The notes below the pieces were generated by a model. The model was not told the origin of the DNA. It did no database searches and saw nothing but the letters and a program-made list of their open reading frames with translations. From [Clostridium] scindens (lineage in GTDB: Bacteria; Bacillota; Clostridia; Lachnospirales; Lachnospiraceae): 64,000 nt of DNA. Both the position numbers and the translations under genes were made by a program. Where the stretch lies: assembly GCF_019597925.1 (NCBI RefSeq), contig NZ_CP080442.1, forward strand, positions 847,001 to 911,000. The letters are read 5' to 3'. Every line of letters begins with the position of its first letter. Position 1 is the stretch's first letter. Of this stretch, positions 43,666 through 52,707 are shown piece by piece.

Positions 43666-44377
43666 TGATGAGAGACCGGCAAGAAGCGAATTAAGGCACC
43701 AGCTTCTGGAACTTCTTCCGGATGCGGTGATCGAAGAAGGAGACTGCGGGGCAAAGGCCCTGGAGATTGCCGGGGAAGAGAAGTACGATATCTGCTTCCT
43801 GGATATCAATCTGGGTGATATCAATGGCACAGTCCTGGTCAATGCGCTGCGGACCATGCAGCCGGAGATGGAGATCGTCTTTGTGACTGCCTATTCGGAG
43901 TATGCGGTACAGGCATTCGAACTGGGAGTGGAAGACTATATTATGAAACCCTTTGACAGGAAGCGCCTGGAGAAAGTGCTCCGCAGATGCATGGCCCAGC
44001 CGGATGCTGCAGCCCGTACTGAAGCGCCATCGGATCGGGCGGCTGTAAAAAGGCTGGCTATCAGCAGCAATGGGAAGACTGTCTTTGAAGATATCAAGGA
44101 TATCGTCTATATCGAGACGTACAACAGAGGCTGCCTGATTCATACAGTAGGCAATGAGTACCGGGAGAATAAGCCCATCGGCGAGTATGAAAAGAAGCTG
44201 GAAGACATGGGGTTTTTCAGGATCCATAAAAGTTATCTCATCAATCTGGACAAGGTAAAGGAAGTCTTTCCATGGGGAAATAACAGCTTCAGCCTGAAAA
44301 TGAAGGGGTACGAGGAGAATATTCTTCCAATCGGGAGAGACAAGACAAAGATCCTGCGGCAGAAACTGGGATATTAA
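43646..44377 (+). CDS. lytT: LytT-type LytTR response regulator
   Basis: 243 residues. Receiver domain MRIAVIDDERPARSEL with the phosphorylated Asp53 in CFLDINLGDI, then VEDYIMKPFDRKRL. The LytTR DNA-binding domain has IVYIETYNRGCLIHT, FRIHKSYLINL and a C-terminal LPIGRDKTK. Starts within the kinase gene. In related systems it controls holin-like LrgAB or pyruvate-uptake genes; none is adjacent here, so the target is elsewhere or is the AIM24-family gene that follows. Confidence 0.9.
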   Translation: MRIAVIDDERPARSELRHQLLELLPDAVIEEGDCGAKALEIAGEEKYDICFLDINLGDINGTVLVNALRTMQPEMEIVFVTAYSEYAVQAFELGVEDYIMKPFDRKRLEKVLRRCMAQPDAAARTEAPSDRAAVKRLAISSNGKTVFEDIKDIVYIETYNRGCLIHTVGNEYRENKPIGEYEKKLEDMGFFRIHKSYLINLDKVKEVFPWGNNSFSLKMKGYEENILPIGRDKTKILRQKLGY

Positions 44378-44386
44378 GGGAGCAAA

Positions 44387-44415
44387 TTGACAGGCGCACG
44401 CTTACCCTTTATGAT
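44387..44415 (+). promoter_or_regulatory. Promoter of the AIM24-family gene
   Basis: TTGACA (44387-44392), 17-base spacer, TATGAT (44410-44415), 34 bases before the start codon and ten bases after the response-regulator stop. Confidence 0.65.
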
Positions 44416-44448
44416 TGGAAATAAGAAAAGACAGGAGGTACTAAGAAA

Positions 44449-45129
44449 ATGAGATATCAGATACAAGGCGAGACGCTTCCGGTAGTAATCTGCGAGCTGG
44501 AAGGCGGAGAGAAGATGATCACCGAAGGCGGAGGCATGGCATGGATGTCCCCCAACATGCTGATGGAGACCACCACCAATGGCGGCATCGGCAAGGCGTT
44601 TGGGCGGATGTTTTCCGGTGAGCGTATGTTCCAGAATATCTATACTGCGCAAGGAGGGCCGGGAATGATTGCGTTTGCGTCCAGTTTTCCAGGATCTGTC
44701 CGTGCATTCCAAATTGCTCCTGGGCAGGAGATGATTCTTCAGAAGAGCGCGTTCCTGGCAGGAGAGATGGGAATCGAACTGTCCGTATTCTTTAATAAGA
44801 AGTTTAGTTCCGGCCTGTTCGGCGGAGAAGGATTCATTATGCAGAAGGTAAGCGGCCATGGGATCGTGTTTACGGAGTTTGACGGCCATGTGATAGAATA
44901 CGAGCTTCAGCCCGGGCAGCAGATCGTGGTGGATACGGGCCATCTGGCAGCTATGACGGCCACCTGCAGCATGGAGATCAAGAGCGTGCCGGGCGTAAAG
45001 AATATGCTGTTCGGCGGAGAGGGAATCTTCAACACGGTAATCACAGGGCCGGGAAGAGTATGGCTCCAGACCATGCCAATCAGCAACGTGGCCGGAGCAT
45101 TAAGGCCATATATTCCAACCGGTGCATAA
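44449..45129 (+). CDS. AIM24/TIGR00266-family protein
   Basis: 226 residues with the beta-rich AIM24 fold. Landmarks are the TEGGGMAWMSPNM turn, the GERMFQNIYTA strand, SFPGSVRAFQI and the late GPGRVWLQTMPI. Function is unknown in bacteria; the yeast relative is a mitochondrial inner-membrane organiser. The AGGAGG site and its own promoter suggest separate expression from lytST. Confidence 0.85.
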   Translation: MRYQIQGETLPVVICELEGGEKMITEGGGMAWMSPNMLMETTTNGGIGKAFGRMFSGERMFQNIYTAQGGPGMIAFASSFPGSVRAFQIAPGQEMILQKSAFLAGEMGIELSVFFNKKFSSGLFGGEGFIMQKVSGHGIVFTEFDGHVIEYELQPGQQIVVDTGHLAAMTATCSMEIKSVPGVKNMLFGGEGIFNTVITGPGRVWLQTMPISNVAGALRPYIPTGA

Positions 45130-45152
45130 TCCGGCCAGGAGAAGGAATGGGG

Positions 45153-46052
45153 CTACAGATTTTCATCCATATGCTGCCTGCGGTACTGGCTGGGCGAGCA
45201 GCCCATATATCGCTTGAAGATCTGGCCATAATAGGCCGGCGTGGAGAATCCGGCCATGCCGGCTGTTTTTGTAACGCTTTCCCCGTTTTTCAGAAGCAAA
45301 AGGCTGTTCTGGATCCGTAAGAACATGACATACTCAAAGATGGTCATCTTCATATACTTTTTGAAGAACCTGCAGCATTCACTCTTGCAGATATTGACAT
45401 GGCTGGCTACATCATCCAGGGTGATCTCCTGGGCATAATGCTCCTGCACGTAAGTCAGGATGTCTTTCAGGCGCTTTAGATGCTTCTGGGGATGAAGAAG
45501 GCTTACGGACGGCTGGGAGACATAATGCAGATAAAGCTTCTGCCAGATGGAACACAGGATCATGTGTACCTGAAGCTCATAATCCTCAGGTGGCTCCTGG
45601 GCCATCTGGCAGATGTCCTGAATCTGGCGGATGATGTCCTGGTGCCAGGTTACATCTTTTTCAAATTTCAGGGAATGCCATAGTTCATTGGAAGTAATGA
45701 AGTCCACATACTTGGTTTGAAGCAGGCTGTTCTCATATCCGTAGATGAAGCGGGGATGAAAGGTGACGGACAGATAGTCGCAGTCCTGCCCGTCCTTCAT
45801 GTAGCCGGAATGGAGGGTGTTGCTGTTGCCGAACAGCCCCTCTCCCTCAGAAAGAAGGTATTTCTGGTCGTTGACATAATACTCCATCTGCCCGGATATG
45901 ATCCAGGTAAGCTCGATCTCCGGGTGCCAGTGCCACAGGAAATACCCCTGCTCGTAGGACTGGATGGATTCCGGGCTGATGTTGACGGGAAATTCATAAT
46001 TTCCATGACGTTTGATCTCTTTTTGGTTTTTTTCGGTATGTATCTGCACCAT
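45153..46052 (-). CDS. AraC-family transcriptional regulator
   Basis: About 299 residues from ATG 46052 (a GTG two codons upstream is possible). The N-terminal cupin sensor includes LWHWHPEIELTWIISGQMEYY. The C-terminal double HTH has ITLDDVASHVNICKSECCRFFKKY and a second helix pair with KTAGMAGFSTPAYYGQIFKRYMG. It is divergent from galK-galT and may control them in response to a sugar. No binding site was identified with confidence. Confidence 0.87.
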   Translation of the reverse strand: MVQIHTEKNQKEIKRHGNYEFPVNISPESIQSYEQGYFLWHWHPEIELTWIISGQMEYYVNDQKYLLSEGEGLFGNSNTLHSGYMKDGQDCDYLSVTFHPRFIYGYENSLLQTKYVDFITSNELWHSLKFEKDVTWHQDIIRQIQDICQMAQEPPEDYELQVHMILCSIWQKLYLHYVSQPSVSLLHPQKHLKRLKDILTYVQEHYAQEITLDDVASHVNICKSECCRFFKKYMKMTIFEYVMFLRIQNSLLLLKNGESVTKTAGMAGFSTPAYYGQIFKRYMGCSPSQYRRQHMDENL

Positions 46053-46097
46053 AATCACATTTCCTCAATATCCTTATAATTTTATCAAATATTCTTA

Positions 46098-46126
46098 TTG
46101 TACGCTGGGATTCATCTCATTATAAT
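46098..46126 (+). promoter_or_regulatory. Promoter of galK-galT
   Basis: TTGTAC (46098-46103), 17-base spacer and consensus TATAAT (46121-46126), 70 bases before galK. Confidence 0.7.
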
Positions 46127-46195
46127 CATAAATTAGATAAGAGGGATATGCAAGGAAAACATAAAAGCGAATAAGGATAAATGGAGGTTAAGAAG

Positions 46196-47362
46196 ATGAA
46201 AGAGCGTTTCATTCAGAAGTTTCAGGAATTGTATGGGAAAGAAGACGGGATACGGGCCTATTTCGCGCCGGGACGCGTGAATCTGATCGGAGAGCATACG
46301 GATTACAACGGAGGCCATGTATTTCCCTGCGCGCTTACCCTTGGAACCTACGGGATTGTAAGGGATCGCAAAGACCGGAAGCTGCGGTTCTATTCCATGA
46401 ATTTTGAAGGCCTGGGAATCATAGAGACCAGCCTGGATGAGCTGGTCCCGGACGAGGCGGCCAATTGGACCAACTATCCCAAGGGCGTGATGTGGGCGTT
46501 TGAAAAGCGGGGTTACAAGCTGACTCATGGGATGGACATCCTGATATACGGCAATATTCCCAGCGGTTCGGGACTTTCATCTTCCGCATCCTTAGAAGTC
46601 CTGACAGGGCTGATGCTTAAGGATACATTCGGCTTTGAGGATCTGACCATGGTGGAAGTGGCGCTGATCGGGCAGGATTCTGAGAATAATTTTAACGGCT
46701 GCAACTGCGGAATCATGGATCAGTTCGCAAGCGCCATGGGAAAGAAGGATCATGCCATCTTCCTGGATACCAATACCTTGAACTACGAGTATGCTCCCGT
46801 GCTGCTTAAGGATGCCAAGATCGTGATTACCAACAGCAAGGTAAAGCACAGCCTGGTAGATTCTGCCTACAATGACAGGAGAAAGGAATGCGAGACGGCG
46901 CTTAAGGAATTGCAGGAAAAACTTCCCATTCAGAGCCTTGGGGAACTGACGCAGGAAGAGTTTGAATTACATAAAGGGGCGATCAAGGACCCGGTAAGAC
47001 AAAGGCGGGCAAAGCATGCGGTATATGAGAACCAGAGGACGATCCGGGCAGTGGAGGCGCTTCGGGGAAATGACGTGGAACTCTTCGGAAGGCTGATGAA
47101 CGAATCGCACCAGTCTTTGAAGGAAGATTACCAGGTATCCTGCCAGGAGATCGATATTCTGGTGGATCTGGCGCAGGCGATGCCGGGAGTTCTGGGATCC
47201 CGTATTACCGGAGGCGGATTTGGCGGATGTACCGTGAGCATCGTTAGGAATGATGCGGTGGATGGCTTTATCAGCCAGATTGGAAAGACTTATAAAGAAA
47301 AAGTGGGCCATGAGGCGGAATTCTATGTAGTGGAGATCGGCGATGGAGCGAGGATCATATAG
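46196..47362 (+). CDS. galK: Galactokinase
   Basis: 388 residues from ATG 46196, which follows GGAGGTTAAGAAG; an ATG five codons earlier overlaps that site. GHMP kinase: the galactokinase signature is PGRVNLIGEHTDYNGGHVFP at about residue 24; the ATP loop is GNIPSGSGLSSSASLE; the third motif is GSRITGGGFGGCTVS. It phosphorylates galactose to galactose-1-phosphate, first step of the Leloir pathway. Its partner galT follows after 29 bases. No galE or galM is in the window. Confidence 0.95.
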   Translation: MKERFIQKFQELYGKEDGIRAYFAPGRVNLIGEHTDYNGGHVFPCALTLGTYGIVRDRKDRKLRFYSMNFEGLGIIETSLDELVPDEAANWTNYPKGVMWAFEKRGYKLTHGMDILIYGNIPSGSGLSSSASLEVLTGLMLKDTFGFEDLTMVEVALIGQDSENNFNGCNCGIMDQFASAMGKKDHAIFLDTNTLNYEYAPVLLKDAKIVITNSKVKHSLVDSAYNDRRKECETALKELQEKLPIQSLGELTQEEFELHKGAIKDPVRQRRAKHAVYENQRTIRAVEALRGNDVELFGRLMNESHQSLKEDYQVSCQEIDILVDLAQAMPGVLGSRITGGGFGGCTVSIVRNDAVDGFISQIGKTYKEKVGHEAEFYVVEIGDGARII

Positions 47363-47391
47363 TCCCGCTGTGGATAGAAGGAGAGAGGATT

Positions 47392-48882
47392 ATGCTATTT
47401 GAAAATATTAAGAAACTGGTAGAATATGGCGTCCAGACAGGATTGACGCCGGAATCGGAGCGCATCTATACCACCAACCTTCTGCTGGAAATGTTTGGCG
47501 AGGATAATTATGAAGACTGCCCGGTGGAAGATACAGAGATTGAATTAGAGTCCGTGCTGAAGGAGCTGCTGGATGAGGCAGTAAAAAGAGGGATTATCGA
47601 GGACAGTATCGGATACCGGGACCTCTTTGACACGAAGCTTATGAACTGCCTGCTTCCAAGGCCGGCCCAGGTACAGGAGACATTTGCGAAGAAATATGAG
47701 ATATCCCCGCAGGAGGCCACGGACTATTATTATAAGTTCAGCCAGGACAGCGACTATATCCGGCGCTACCGCGTGAAGAAAGATATGAAATGGAAAGTGG
47801 ATTCCCCCTATGGAGAGATCGACATCACCATCAACCTGTCTAAGCCGGAGAAGGATCCCAAGGCCATTGCCGCGGCAAAGAACGCCAAGGCCAGCAGTTA
47901 TCCCAAGTGCCTGCTGTGCATGGAGAATGAAGGATATGCGGGCCGCCTGAACCATCCGGCAAGGGAGAATCACCGGATCATTCCGGTTACGGTCAACGAC
48001 AGCAAGTGGGGATTCCAGTATTCTCCTTATGTATATTACAATGAGCACTGTATCGTGTTCAACGGGCAGCATGTGCCTATGAAGATCGAGCGGGCTACAT
48101 TTGTGAAGCTGTTTGACTTCATCAAGTTCTTTCCCCATTATTTCCTGGGCTCCAATGCAGACCTGCCCATCGTGGGAGGCTCCATCTTAAGCCATGACCA
48201 TTTCCAGGGAGGCAATTATACATTTGCCATGGCAAAAGCGCCAATCGAGAAGCAGGTAACGATACCGGGATATGAAGACGTGGAGGCCGGAATCGTCAAG
48301 TGGCCTCTGTCCGTACTGCGGATACGAAGTACCGACGAAAAACAGCTCATCGACCTGGCGGACCATATACTGGCAGCCTGGAGAGGCTACACGGATGAGG
48401 CCGCATTCATCTATGCCTGCACAGAAGGAGAGCCCCACAATACGATTACGCCAATCGCAAGAAAGGTGGGCGATACGTTCGAACTGGATCTGGCGCTTCG
48501 GAACAACATTACCACCCAGGAGCACCCCTTAGGCGTGTATCACCCGCATGCGCAGTACCACAATATCAAGAAGGAAAATATCGGCCTTATCGAGGTGATG
48601 GGACTTGCGGTCCTGCCTTCCAGGCTGAAGGAAGAACTGGAGATACTGGCCGGATATCTTGTGGAAGGCAAGGACATCCGAAGCAATGAGAAGATTGAAA
48701 AGCATGCAGAGTGGGTCGAGCGGTTCCTTCCGGATTATGACAGGATTACCGGGGAAAATGTCATGGATATCCTGAAGAAGGAAGTGGGCAATACATTCGT
48801 CCATGTACTGGAAGATGCCGGAGTATACAAGTGTACGCCGCAGGGACGGGAAGATTTCATGCGGTTTGTGAATACCTTATAA
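47392..48882 (+). CDS. galT: UDP-glucose--hexose-1-phosphate uridylyltransferase (class II)
   Basis: 496 residues, the length of the Firmicute class II GalT. The middle has FFPHYFLGSNADLPIVGG and LSHDHFQGG; the His pair in the HxH-like motif of the class supplies the nucleotidylated histidine. It exchanges UMP between UDP-glucose and galactose-1-phosphate. Co-transcribed with galK (AGGAGAGAGG site) and closed by a strong terminator. Confidence 0.95.
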   Translation: MLFENIKKLVEYGVQTGLTPESERIYTTNLLLEMFGEDNYEDCPVEDTEIELESVLKELLDEAVKRGIIEDSIGYRDLFDTKLMNCLLPRPAQVQETFAKKYEISPQEATDYYYKFSQDSDYIRRYRVKKDMKWKVDSPYGEIDITINLSKPEKDPKAIAAAKNAKASSYPKCLLCMENEGYAGRLNHPARENHRIIPVTVNDSKWGFQYSPYVYYNEHCIVFNGQHVPMKIERATFVKLFDFIKFFPHYFLGSNADLPIVGGSILSHDHFQGGNYTFAMAKAPIEKQVTIPGYEDVEAGIVKWPLSVLRIRSTDEKQLIDLADHILAAWRGYTDEAAFIYACTEGEPHNTITPIARKVGDTFELDLALRNNITTQEHPLGVYHPHAQYHNIKKENIGLIEVMGLAVLPSRLKEELEILAGYLVEGKDIRSNEKIEKHAEWVERFLPDYDRITGENVMDILKKEVGNTFVHVLEDAGVYKCTPQGREDFMRFVNTL

Positions 48883-48915
48883 GCAGAATGATAGAAAAGA
48901 ATAATAGAAAAGCAG

Positions 48916-48957
48916 GAAGGACACGCAGGGCATTAAAAATGCCGCGTGTCCTTCTTT
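48916..48957. terminator. Terminator after galT
   Basis: GAAGGACACGC pairs fully with GCGTGTCCTTC, with an inner GGCATT/AATGCC stem, then TTTAAT. It may serve the convergent alcohol dehydrogenase gene too. Confidence 0.85.
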
Positions 48958-48974
48958 AATGAGATCCTTTTACC

Positions 48975-50123
48975 CTAGATCAATGACTGGAATAATGCTG
49001 TAATATCCTCCACAGAAGTTTCCTTTGGATTTCCCGGACGGCATGCGTCTGCATAGGCGGATTCAGCCAGGAACGGAATATCCTCTTCTTTTACAATGCC
49101 TTTTAGGTCCTTAGGGATTCCGACATCCTCTGCCAGCTTCCTTACAGCGTCTACGGCAGCCTTGCGGTATTCCTCCTGGGACATGTCCTCGGTGCCTTTT
49201 ACGCCCATGGCGGCAGCAATATCCTTATACTTTGTGCCCGTGGCATCCGCGTTATATTCCATTACGGCAGGAAGCAGGATCGCGTTGGCAATGCCGTGAG
49301 GCGTATCGTATTTTGCGCCCAGGGTATGAGCCATGGAGTGAACGATTCCAAGTCCGACGTTGGAGAATCCCATGCCTGCCACATACTGTCCAAGCGCCAT
49401 GTCGGCACGGCCTTCTGGCGTGTTCTCTACAGCGGCCCGAAGAGAGCGGGCAATGATTTCAATGGATTTGATGTGGAACATATCGGAAAGTTCCCATGCG
49501 CCTGCGGTAATGTATCCTTCGATGGCATGAGTCAGGGCATCCATTCCGGTGGAGGCTGTCAGGCCCTTTGGCATGCTGGACATCATATCCGGGTCAATGA
49601 TGGCAACGACAGGGATGTCATGGGGATCTACGCATACGAATTTGCGGCTCTTTTCTACGTCGGTAATGACATAGTTGATGGTAACCTCGGCAGCAGTGCC
49701 GGCAGTGGTAGGAACCGCGATGATCGGAACTGACTTATTCTTAGTATCGGCCGCGCCTTCCAGGCTTCTTACATCCTCATGCTCCGGATTGGCAATGATG
49801 ATGCCGATGGCCTTGGCGGTATCCATAGAAGAGCCGCCACCGATGGCGATCAAGTAGTCCGCGCCGGAGTTCTTGAAGGCCTGTACGCCGGTCTGCACGT
49901 TTTCAATGGTAGGATTTGGCTTGATATTGGAATAAAGCTCATATTCCAGGCCGTTCGCGTCCAGTACATCCAGCACCTTCTGGGTAACGTTGAATTTGAC
50001 CAGGTCCGGATCAGAACATACAAAAGCCTTCTGGAAGCCTCTGGCCTTTGCCTCTGTGGCGATATCATGGATGGCGCCCGCGCCGTGATAGGATGTTTCA
50101 TTCAAGACGAATCTGTTTGACAT
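48975..50123 (-). CDS. fucO: Iron-containing alcohol dehydrogenase (lactaldehyde reductase, FucO type)
   Basis: 382 residues. The NAD-binding loop is AIGGGSSMDTAKA; the iron ligands are in GMDALTHAIEGY (Asp and His), HSMAHTLGA (His) and DTPHGIANA (His). Overall pattern is very close to lactaldehyde:propanediol oxidoreductase FucO, which reduces lactaldehyde to 1,2-propanediol in fucose or rhamnose fermentation and also acts on other small aldehydes. No fucose genes are nearby. A Rex-like operator overlaps its promoter, suggesting induction when NADH is high. It is downstream of a TetR gene, with a terminator between. Confidence 0.88.
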   Translation of the reverse strand: MSNRFVLNETSYHGAGAIHDIATEAKARGFQKAFVCSDPDLVKFNVTQKVLDVLDANGLEYELYSNIKPNPTIENVQTGVQAFKNSGADYLIAIGGGSSMDTAKAIGIIIANPEHEDVRSLEGAADTKNKSVPIIAVPTTAGTAAEVTINYVITDVEKSRKFVCVDPHDIPVVAIIDPDMMSSMPKGLTASTGMDALTHAIEGYITAGAWELSDMFHIKSIEIIARSLRAAVENTPEGRADMALGQYVAGMGFSNVGLGIVHSMAHTLGAKYDTPHGIANAILLPAVMEYNADATGTKYKDIAAAMGVKGTEDMSQEEYRKAAVDAVRKLAEDVGIPKDLKGIVKEEDIPFLAESAYADACRPGNPKETSVEDITALFQSLI

Positions 50124-50156
50124 AAGTATCTCTCCTTTTCTCTGTGAAAATTAACT

Positions 50157-50174
50157 TTGTTATAATTATAACGA
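50157..50174. promoter_or_regulatory. Rex-like operator before fucO
   Basis: TTGTTATAATTATAACGA contains a perfect 14-base palindrome and matches most fixed positions of the Rex site (TTGTTAA-N4-TTAACAA). It lies 34-51 bases before the fucO start and includes a TATAAT readable on the minus strand, so binding would block the promoter. Rex senses the NADH/NAD ratio and typically represses alcohol dehydrogenase genes. Confidence 0.55.
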
Positions 50175-50196
50175 TCTATTGGCGCCGAGAAAAGTT

Positions 50197-50232
50197 ACAA
50201 AAAAAGCAAGATGTCACAAAAGTGACAACTTG
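50197..50232 (-). terminator. Terminator after the TetR gene
   Basis: Minus strand: CAAGTTGTCAC and GTGACATCTTG pair with one mismatch around a TTTT loop, followed by GC and seven T residues. It insulates fucO from the TetR gene. Confidence 0.75.
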
Positions 50233-50279
50233 CAGAAAGTGTAACATCCATTCCCTTAATTCAGATCCGTCAGCAGTTC

Positions 50280-50807
50280 CTATAAAGGCTCCGGTAGAGC
50301 CAGGATCAGAAGATCAGCCATCTCTTCGGGCTCTAAGTCCATATCTTTTCTGGCCCATTCCACAGTCATGTAGATGGATCCGCGGCAGTACATCTCTAAC
50401 AGGAACTGAATCTTTTTATCCAGGGGCTTTCCGGTCTTGCGCCTGATGATGCCGGTGTAAAATTCAAGGATGCATTCATAATCATACTGGAGCAAAGAGT
50501 TATAATCCTGGGACTGGAACGCGGAGGTGAAGAAGCAGCGCTCATTCTGGATAAAATGGAACTTTTTGACCAGCCCCTCCCGGAGAGTGAGGCTGACGCC
50601 CATCTGGCGGAAAGACTTGTCGGCCAGCTGCTCGAAATGCCAGTTCACCAGGTCATACTTATCCTTAAAATTGCGGTAGAAAGTCTGGCGCGTCATCTCG
50701 CTGTTTTCCACGATCTCCTTGACGGTAATCTTATCCAGGGGCTTGGCCTCCATAAGTTTTTTCATAGAGGCAACGAACTTGTTTCTGGTTTTTTCGCTAT
50801 TATCCAT
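50280..50807 (-). CDS. TetR-family transcriptional regulator
   Basis: 175 residues from ATG 50807, which follows AGGAGTAGATGGA; the frame continues upstream for 35 codons without a good site. HTH at about residues 25-45: ITVKEIVENSEMTRQTFYRNF. The C-terminal domain has the FYRNFKDKYDLVNWHF start typical of the DhaS/TetR-C group. It is divergent from the SOS-controlled polymerase and upstream of fucO; the target is not clear. Confidence 0.85.
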   Translation of the reverse strand: MDNSEKTRNKFVASMKKLMEAKPLDKITVKEIVENSEMTRQTFYRNFKDKYDLVNWHFEQLADKSFRQMGVSLTLREGLVKKFHFIQNERCFFTSAFQSQDYNSLLQYDYECILEFYTGIIRRKTGKPLDKKIQFLLEMYCRGSIYMTVEWARKDMDLEPEEMADLLILALPEPL

Positions 50808-50911
50808 TCCATCTACTCCTGTCGTAAAAAGGTATCCGATTACTGCTGTATAGTGTTTATTATAAAAGTTCCCGGAGAAAATCACAATCATATTTTGGAA
50901 AAAACTGTTCA

Positions 50912-50940
50912 TTGAAAACGAACATGTGTTCTGATATGCT
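50912..50940 (+). promoter_or_regulatory. SOS-controlled promoter with LexA box
   Basis: TTGAAA (50912-50917), 17-base spacer, TATGCT (50935-50940). Within the spacer lies CGAACATGTGTTCT (50919-50932), which matches the Bacillus LexA consensus CGAAC-N4-GTTCG-type box at nearly every position. Bound LexA would cover the promoter, so the gene is DNA-damage inducible. Confidence 0.8.
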
Positions 50941-50964
50941 TTGGGATATAGAAGGGGTGAAAAA

Positions 50965-52233
50965 ATGGAAGAGAAAACCGTATATCATATTGACGTGAAT
51001 TCTGCGTACCTAAGCTGGGAGGCGGTCTACCGCCTGAAGTTCCTGGGAGCCCGCACAGACCTGCGCCGGATTCCTTCTGCCATTGGCGGGGATATCAGCC
51101 AGAGGCATGGGATTATCCTGGCAAAGTCCATCCCTGCGAAAAGATATAAGATCCATACAGGAGAACCCGTCCCCCAGGCAAGGCAGAAATGTCCCGATCT
51201 TCTGATCACGCCGCCCAATTATGGCCTGTATGAAAGGTGTTCCAGGGCATTTGTGAAGATCTTAAAAGAATACTCCCCGGATGTGGAGCAATATTCCATC
51301 GATGAAGTATATATGGATATGACGCAGACCATCCATCTGTATGGCGATCCCGTCCAGACGGCATTCGATATCAAGGACCGGATAAAAAAGGAACTGGGAT
51401 TTACCGTGAATGTGGGCATCTCAACCAACAAGGTTCTGGCCAAGATGGCCTCGGAGTTTAGGAAGCCGGACCGGGTGCATACGCTGTACCCGCCGGAGAT
51501 TCCCAGGAAGATGCGGCCTTTGCCGGTGGAGGAACTTTTCTTTGTCGGAAAGGCCAGCGCGGGCAAATTAAGAAAACTTGGGATTGAGACCATAGGGGAA
51601 CTGGCAGAAGCGGACCCGGAACTATTAAGGCGGCATCTGAAGTCCCACGGGGAAGTCATCTGGAACTTTGCCAATGGCCGGGATTTTTCCGTGGTGCAGC
51701 CTGTGGAAGCGCCGAACAAAGGCTACGGCAACAGCACGACCATCAGTTTTGACGTAAAGGATGCGGCCACGGCTAAGATCGTGCTGCTTGGCTTGGCGGA
51801 AACGCTGGGGATGCGTATCCGGAAGGATGAGGCAGAGATACAGGTGGTGAGCCTTGACATCTGCGACTGTGAATTCAACCGGATCTCCCACCAGAGGGTG
51901 CTTGAGAATCCCACGGATATTACGAAGGAAATTTACCAGGCGGCAGCCAGGCTTCTGGATGAGGCCTGGAACCAGATGCCGATCCGCAAGCTGGGCATCC
52001 ATACCGGCAAGGTGGGGGAGGCCGGGTGGAGCCGGCAGATGAGCCTGTTTGATTCCGGAGACTATCTGAAGGAAAAGAGATGGGATAGAACCATCGACCA
52101 TATCCGCTACAGGCATGGGATGGATGCGATAAAGCGGGCGGTGTTCCTGGGACAGCCCAGGATTGACCATCTCTCAGGGGGAATTTCCAGGGAAAAGAGA
52201 AGCGTAGACTATACAAAGATCAAGATTGATTAG
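50965..52233 (+). CDS. Y-family DNA polymerase (UvrX/DinB-UmuC type)
   Basis: 422 residues from ATG 50965 (AAGGGGTGAAAAA upstream). Error-prone translesion polymerase. Metal ligands are Asp10 (YHIDVNSAY) and Asp113/Glu114 (QYSIDEVYMD). The HhH region is EELFFVGKASAGKLRKLGI. A beta-clamp binding motif QMSLF is at residues 358-362. The HIDVNS start, rather than HxDMDAF, places it with the UvrX/YqjW-like Firmicute branch rather than standard DinB. The SOS promoter confirms a damage role. It is followed by a small gene at 20 bases, probably an operon. Confidence 0.88.
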   Translation: MEEKTVYHIDVNSAYLSWEAVYRLKFLGARTDLRRIPSAIGGDISQRHGIILAKSIPAKRYKIHTGEPVPQARQKCPDLLITPPNYGLYERCSRAFVKILKEYSPDVEQYSIDEVYMDMTQTIHLYGDPVQTAFDIKDRIKKELGFTVNVGISTNKVLAKMASEFRKPDRVHTLYPPEIPRKMRPLPVEELFFVGKASAGKLRKLGIETIGELAEADPELLRRHLKSHGEVIWNFANGRDFSVVQPVEAPNKGYGNSTTISFDVKDAATAKIVLLGLAETLGMRIRKDEAEIQVVSLDICDCEFNRISHQRVLENPTDITKEIYQAAARLLDEAWNQMPIRKLGIHTGKVGEAGWSRQMSLFDSGDYLKEKRWDRTIDHIRYRHGMDAIKRAVFLGQPRIDHLSGGISREKRSVDYTKIKID

Positions 52234-52253
52234 AAAGGAAAGGGGCGAAGAGC

Positions 52254-52565
52254 ATGGCATTCGGAGTCGGAGTAAATACCGGGAAGGCAGATGGAGGGAA
52301 GATTAAGGGAAGGCAGGAGGCAGTCGCCTGTGGCTGCTGGTTCACCAGTCAGGGAAACACGCTTCCAAAGTATATCAAATACCAGGACGAGGAAGGGATG
52401 ATCCGGGGAATATCAGACATAGAAGTGCTATATTCCCAGAAGCAGAATTACTGCGGAATTCCCATGGTGGAGTACGTCTGCCGCGGAGTGACACAAGGGA
52501 TGCGGCGCGGCTTTAGGCTGTTCTTTCATCTGGAAGAATGTATATTCAAGATTGTATGGGAGTGA
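52254..52565 (+). CDS. Small protein in the SOS operon
   Basis: 103 residues I do not recognise. It begins MAFGVGVNTGK and has a basic, Gly-rich N-terminus, a CGCWF pair, a Tyr/Gln segment (YIKYQDEEG) and a hydrophobic end LEECIFKIVWE. There are four Cys (two in CGC). Its GGGGCGAAGAGC site is 20 bases after the polymerase stop, so it is damage-inducible. It may be the polymerase's accessory, in the way YolD-like proteins accompany UvrX, but it does not look like YolD. Confidence 0.6.
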   Translation: MAFGVGVNTGKADGGKIKGRQEAVACGCWFTSQGNTLPKYIKYQDEEGMIRGISDIEVLYSQKQNYCGIPMVEYVCRGVTQGMRRGFRLFFHLEECIFKIVWE

Positions 52566-52707
52566 CATTGCGTGCAGCCAGAAGCCCGGTTTTTTGAGGT
52601 CAATGACAAAAAGCCGAGTTCACAGAATAAACATACATTTACCACATACTTTTCAAAAACTGCCCTTATACTGTTAAGAACTATTATGATTGACAGGAGG
52701 AAGCGCA
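52566..52707. other. Short intergenic gap, no clear promoter
   Basis: About 140 bases hold a possible -10 TATACT (near 52667) but no good -35, and no clear terminator for the SOS operon. Confidence 0.4.
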
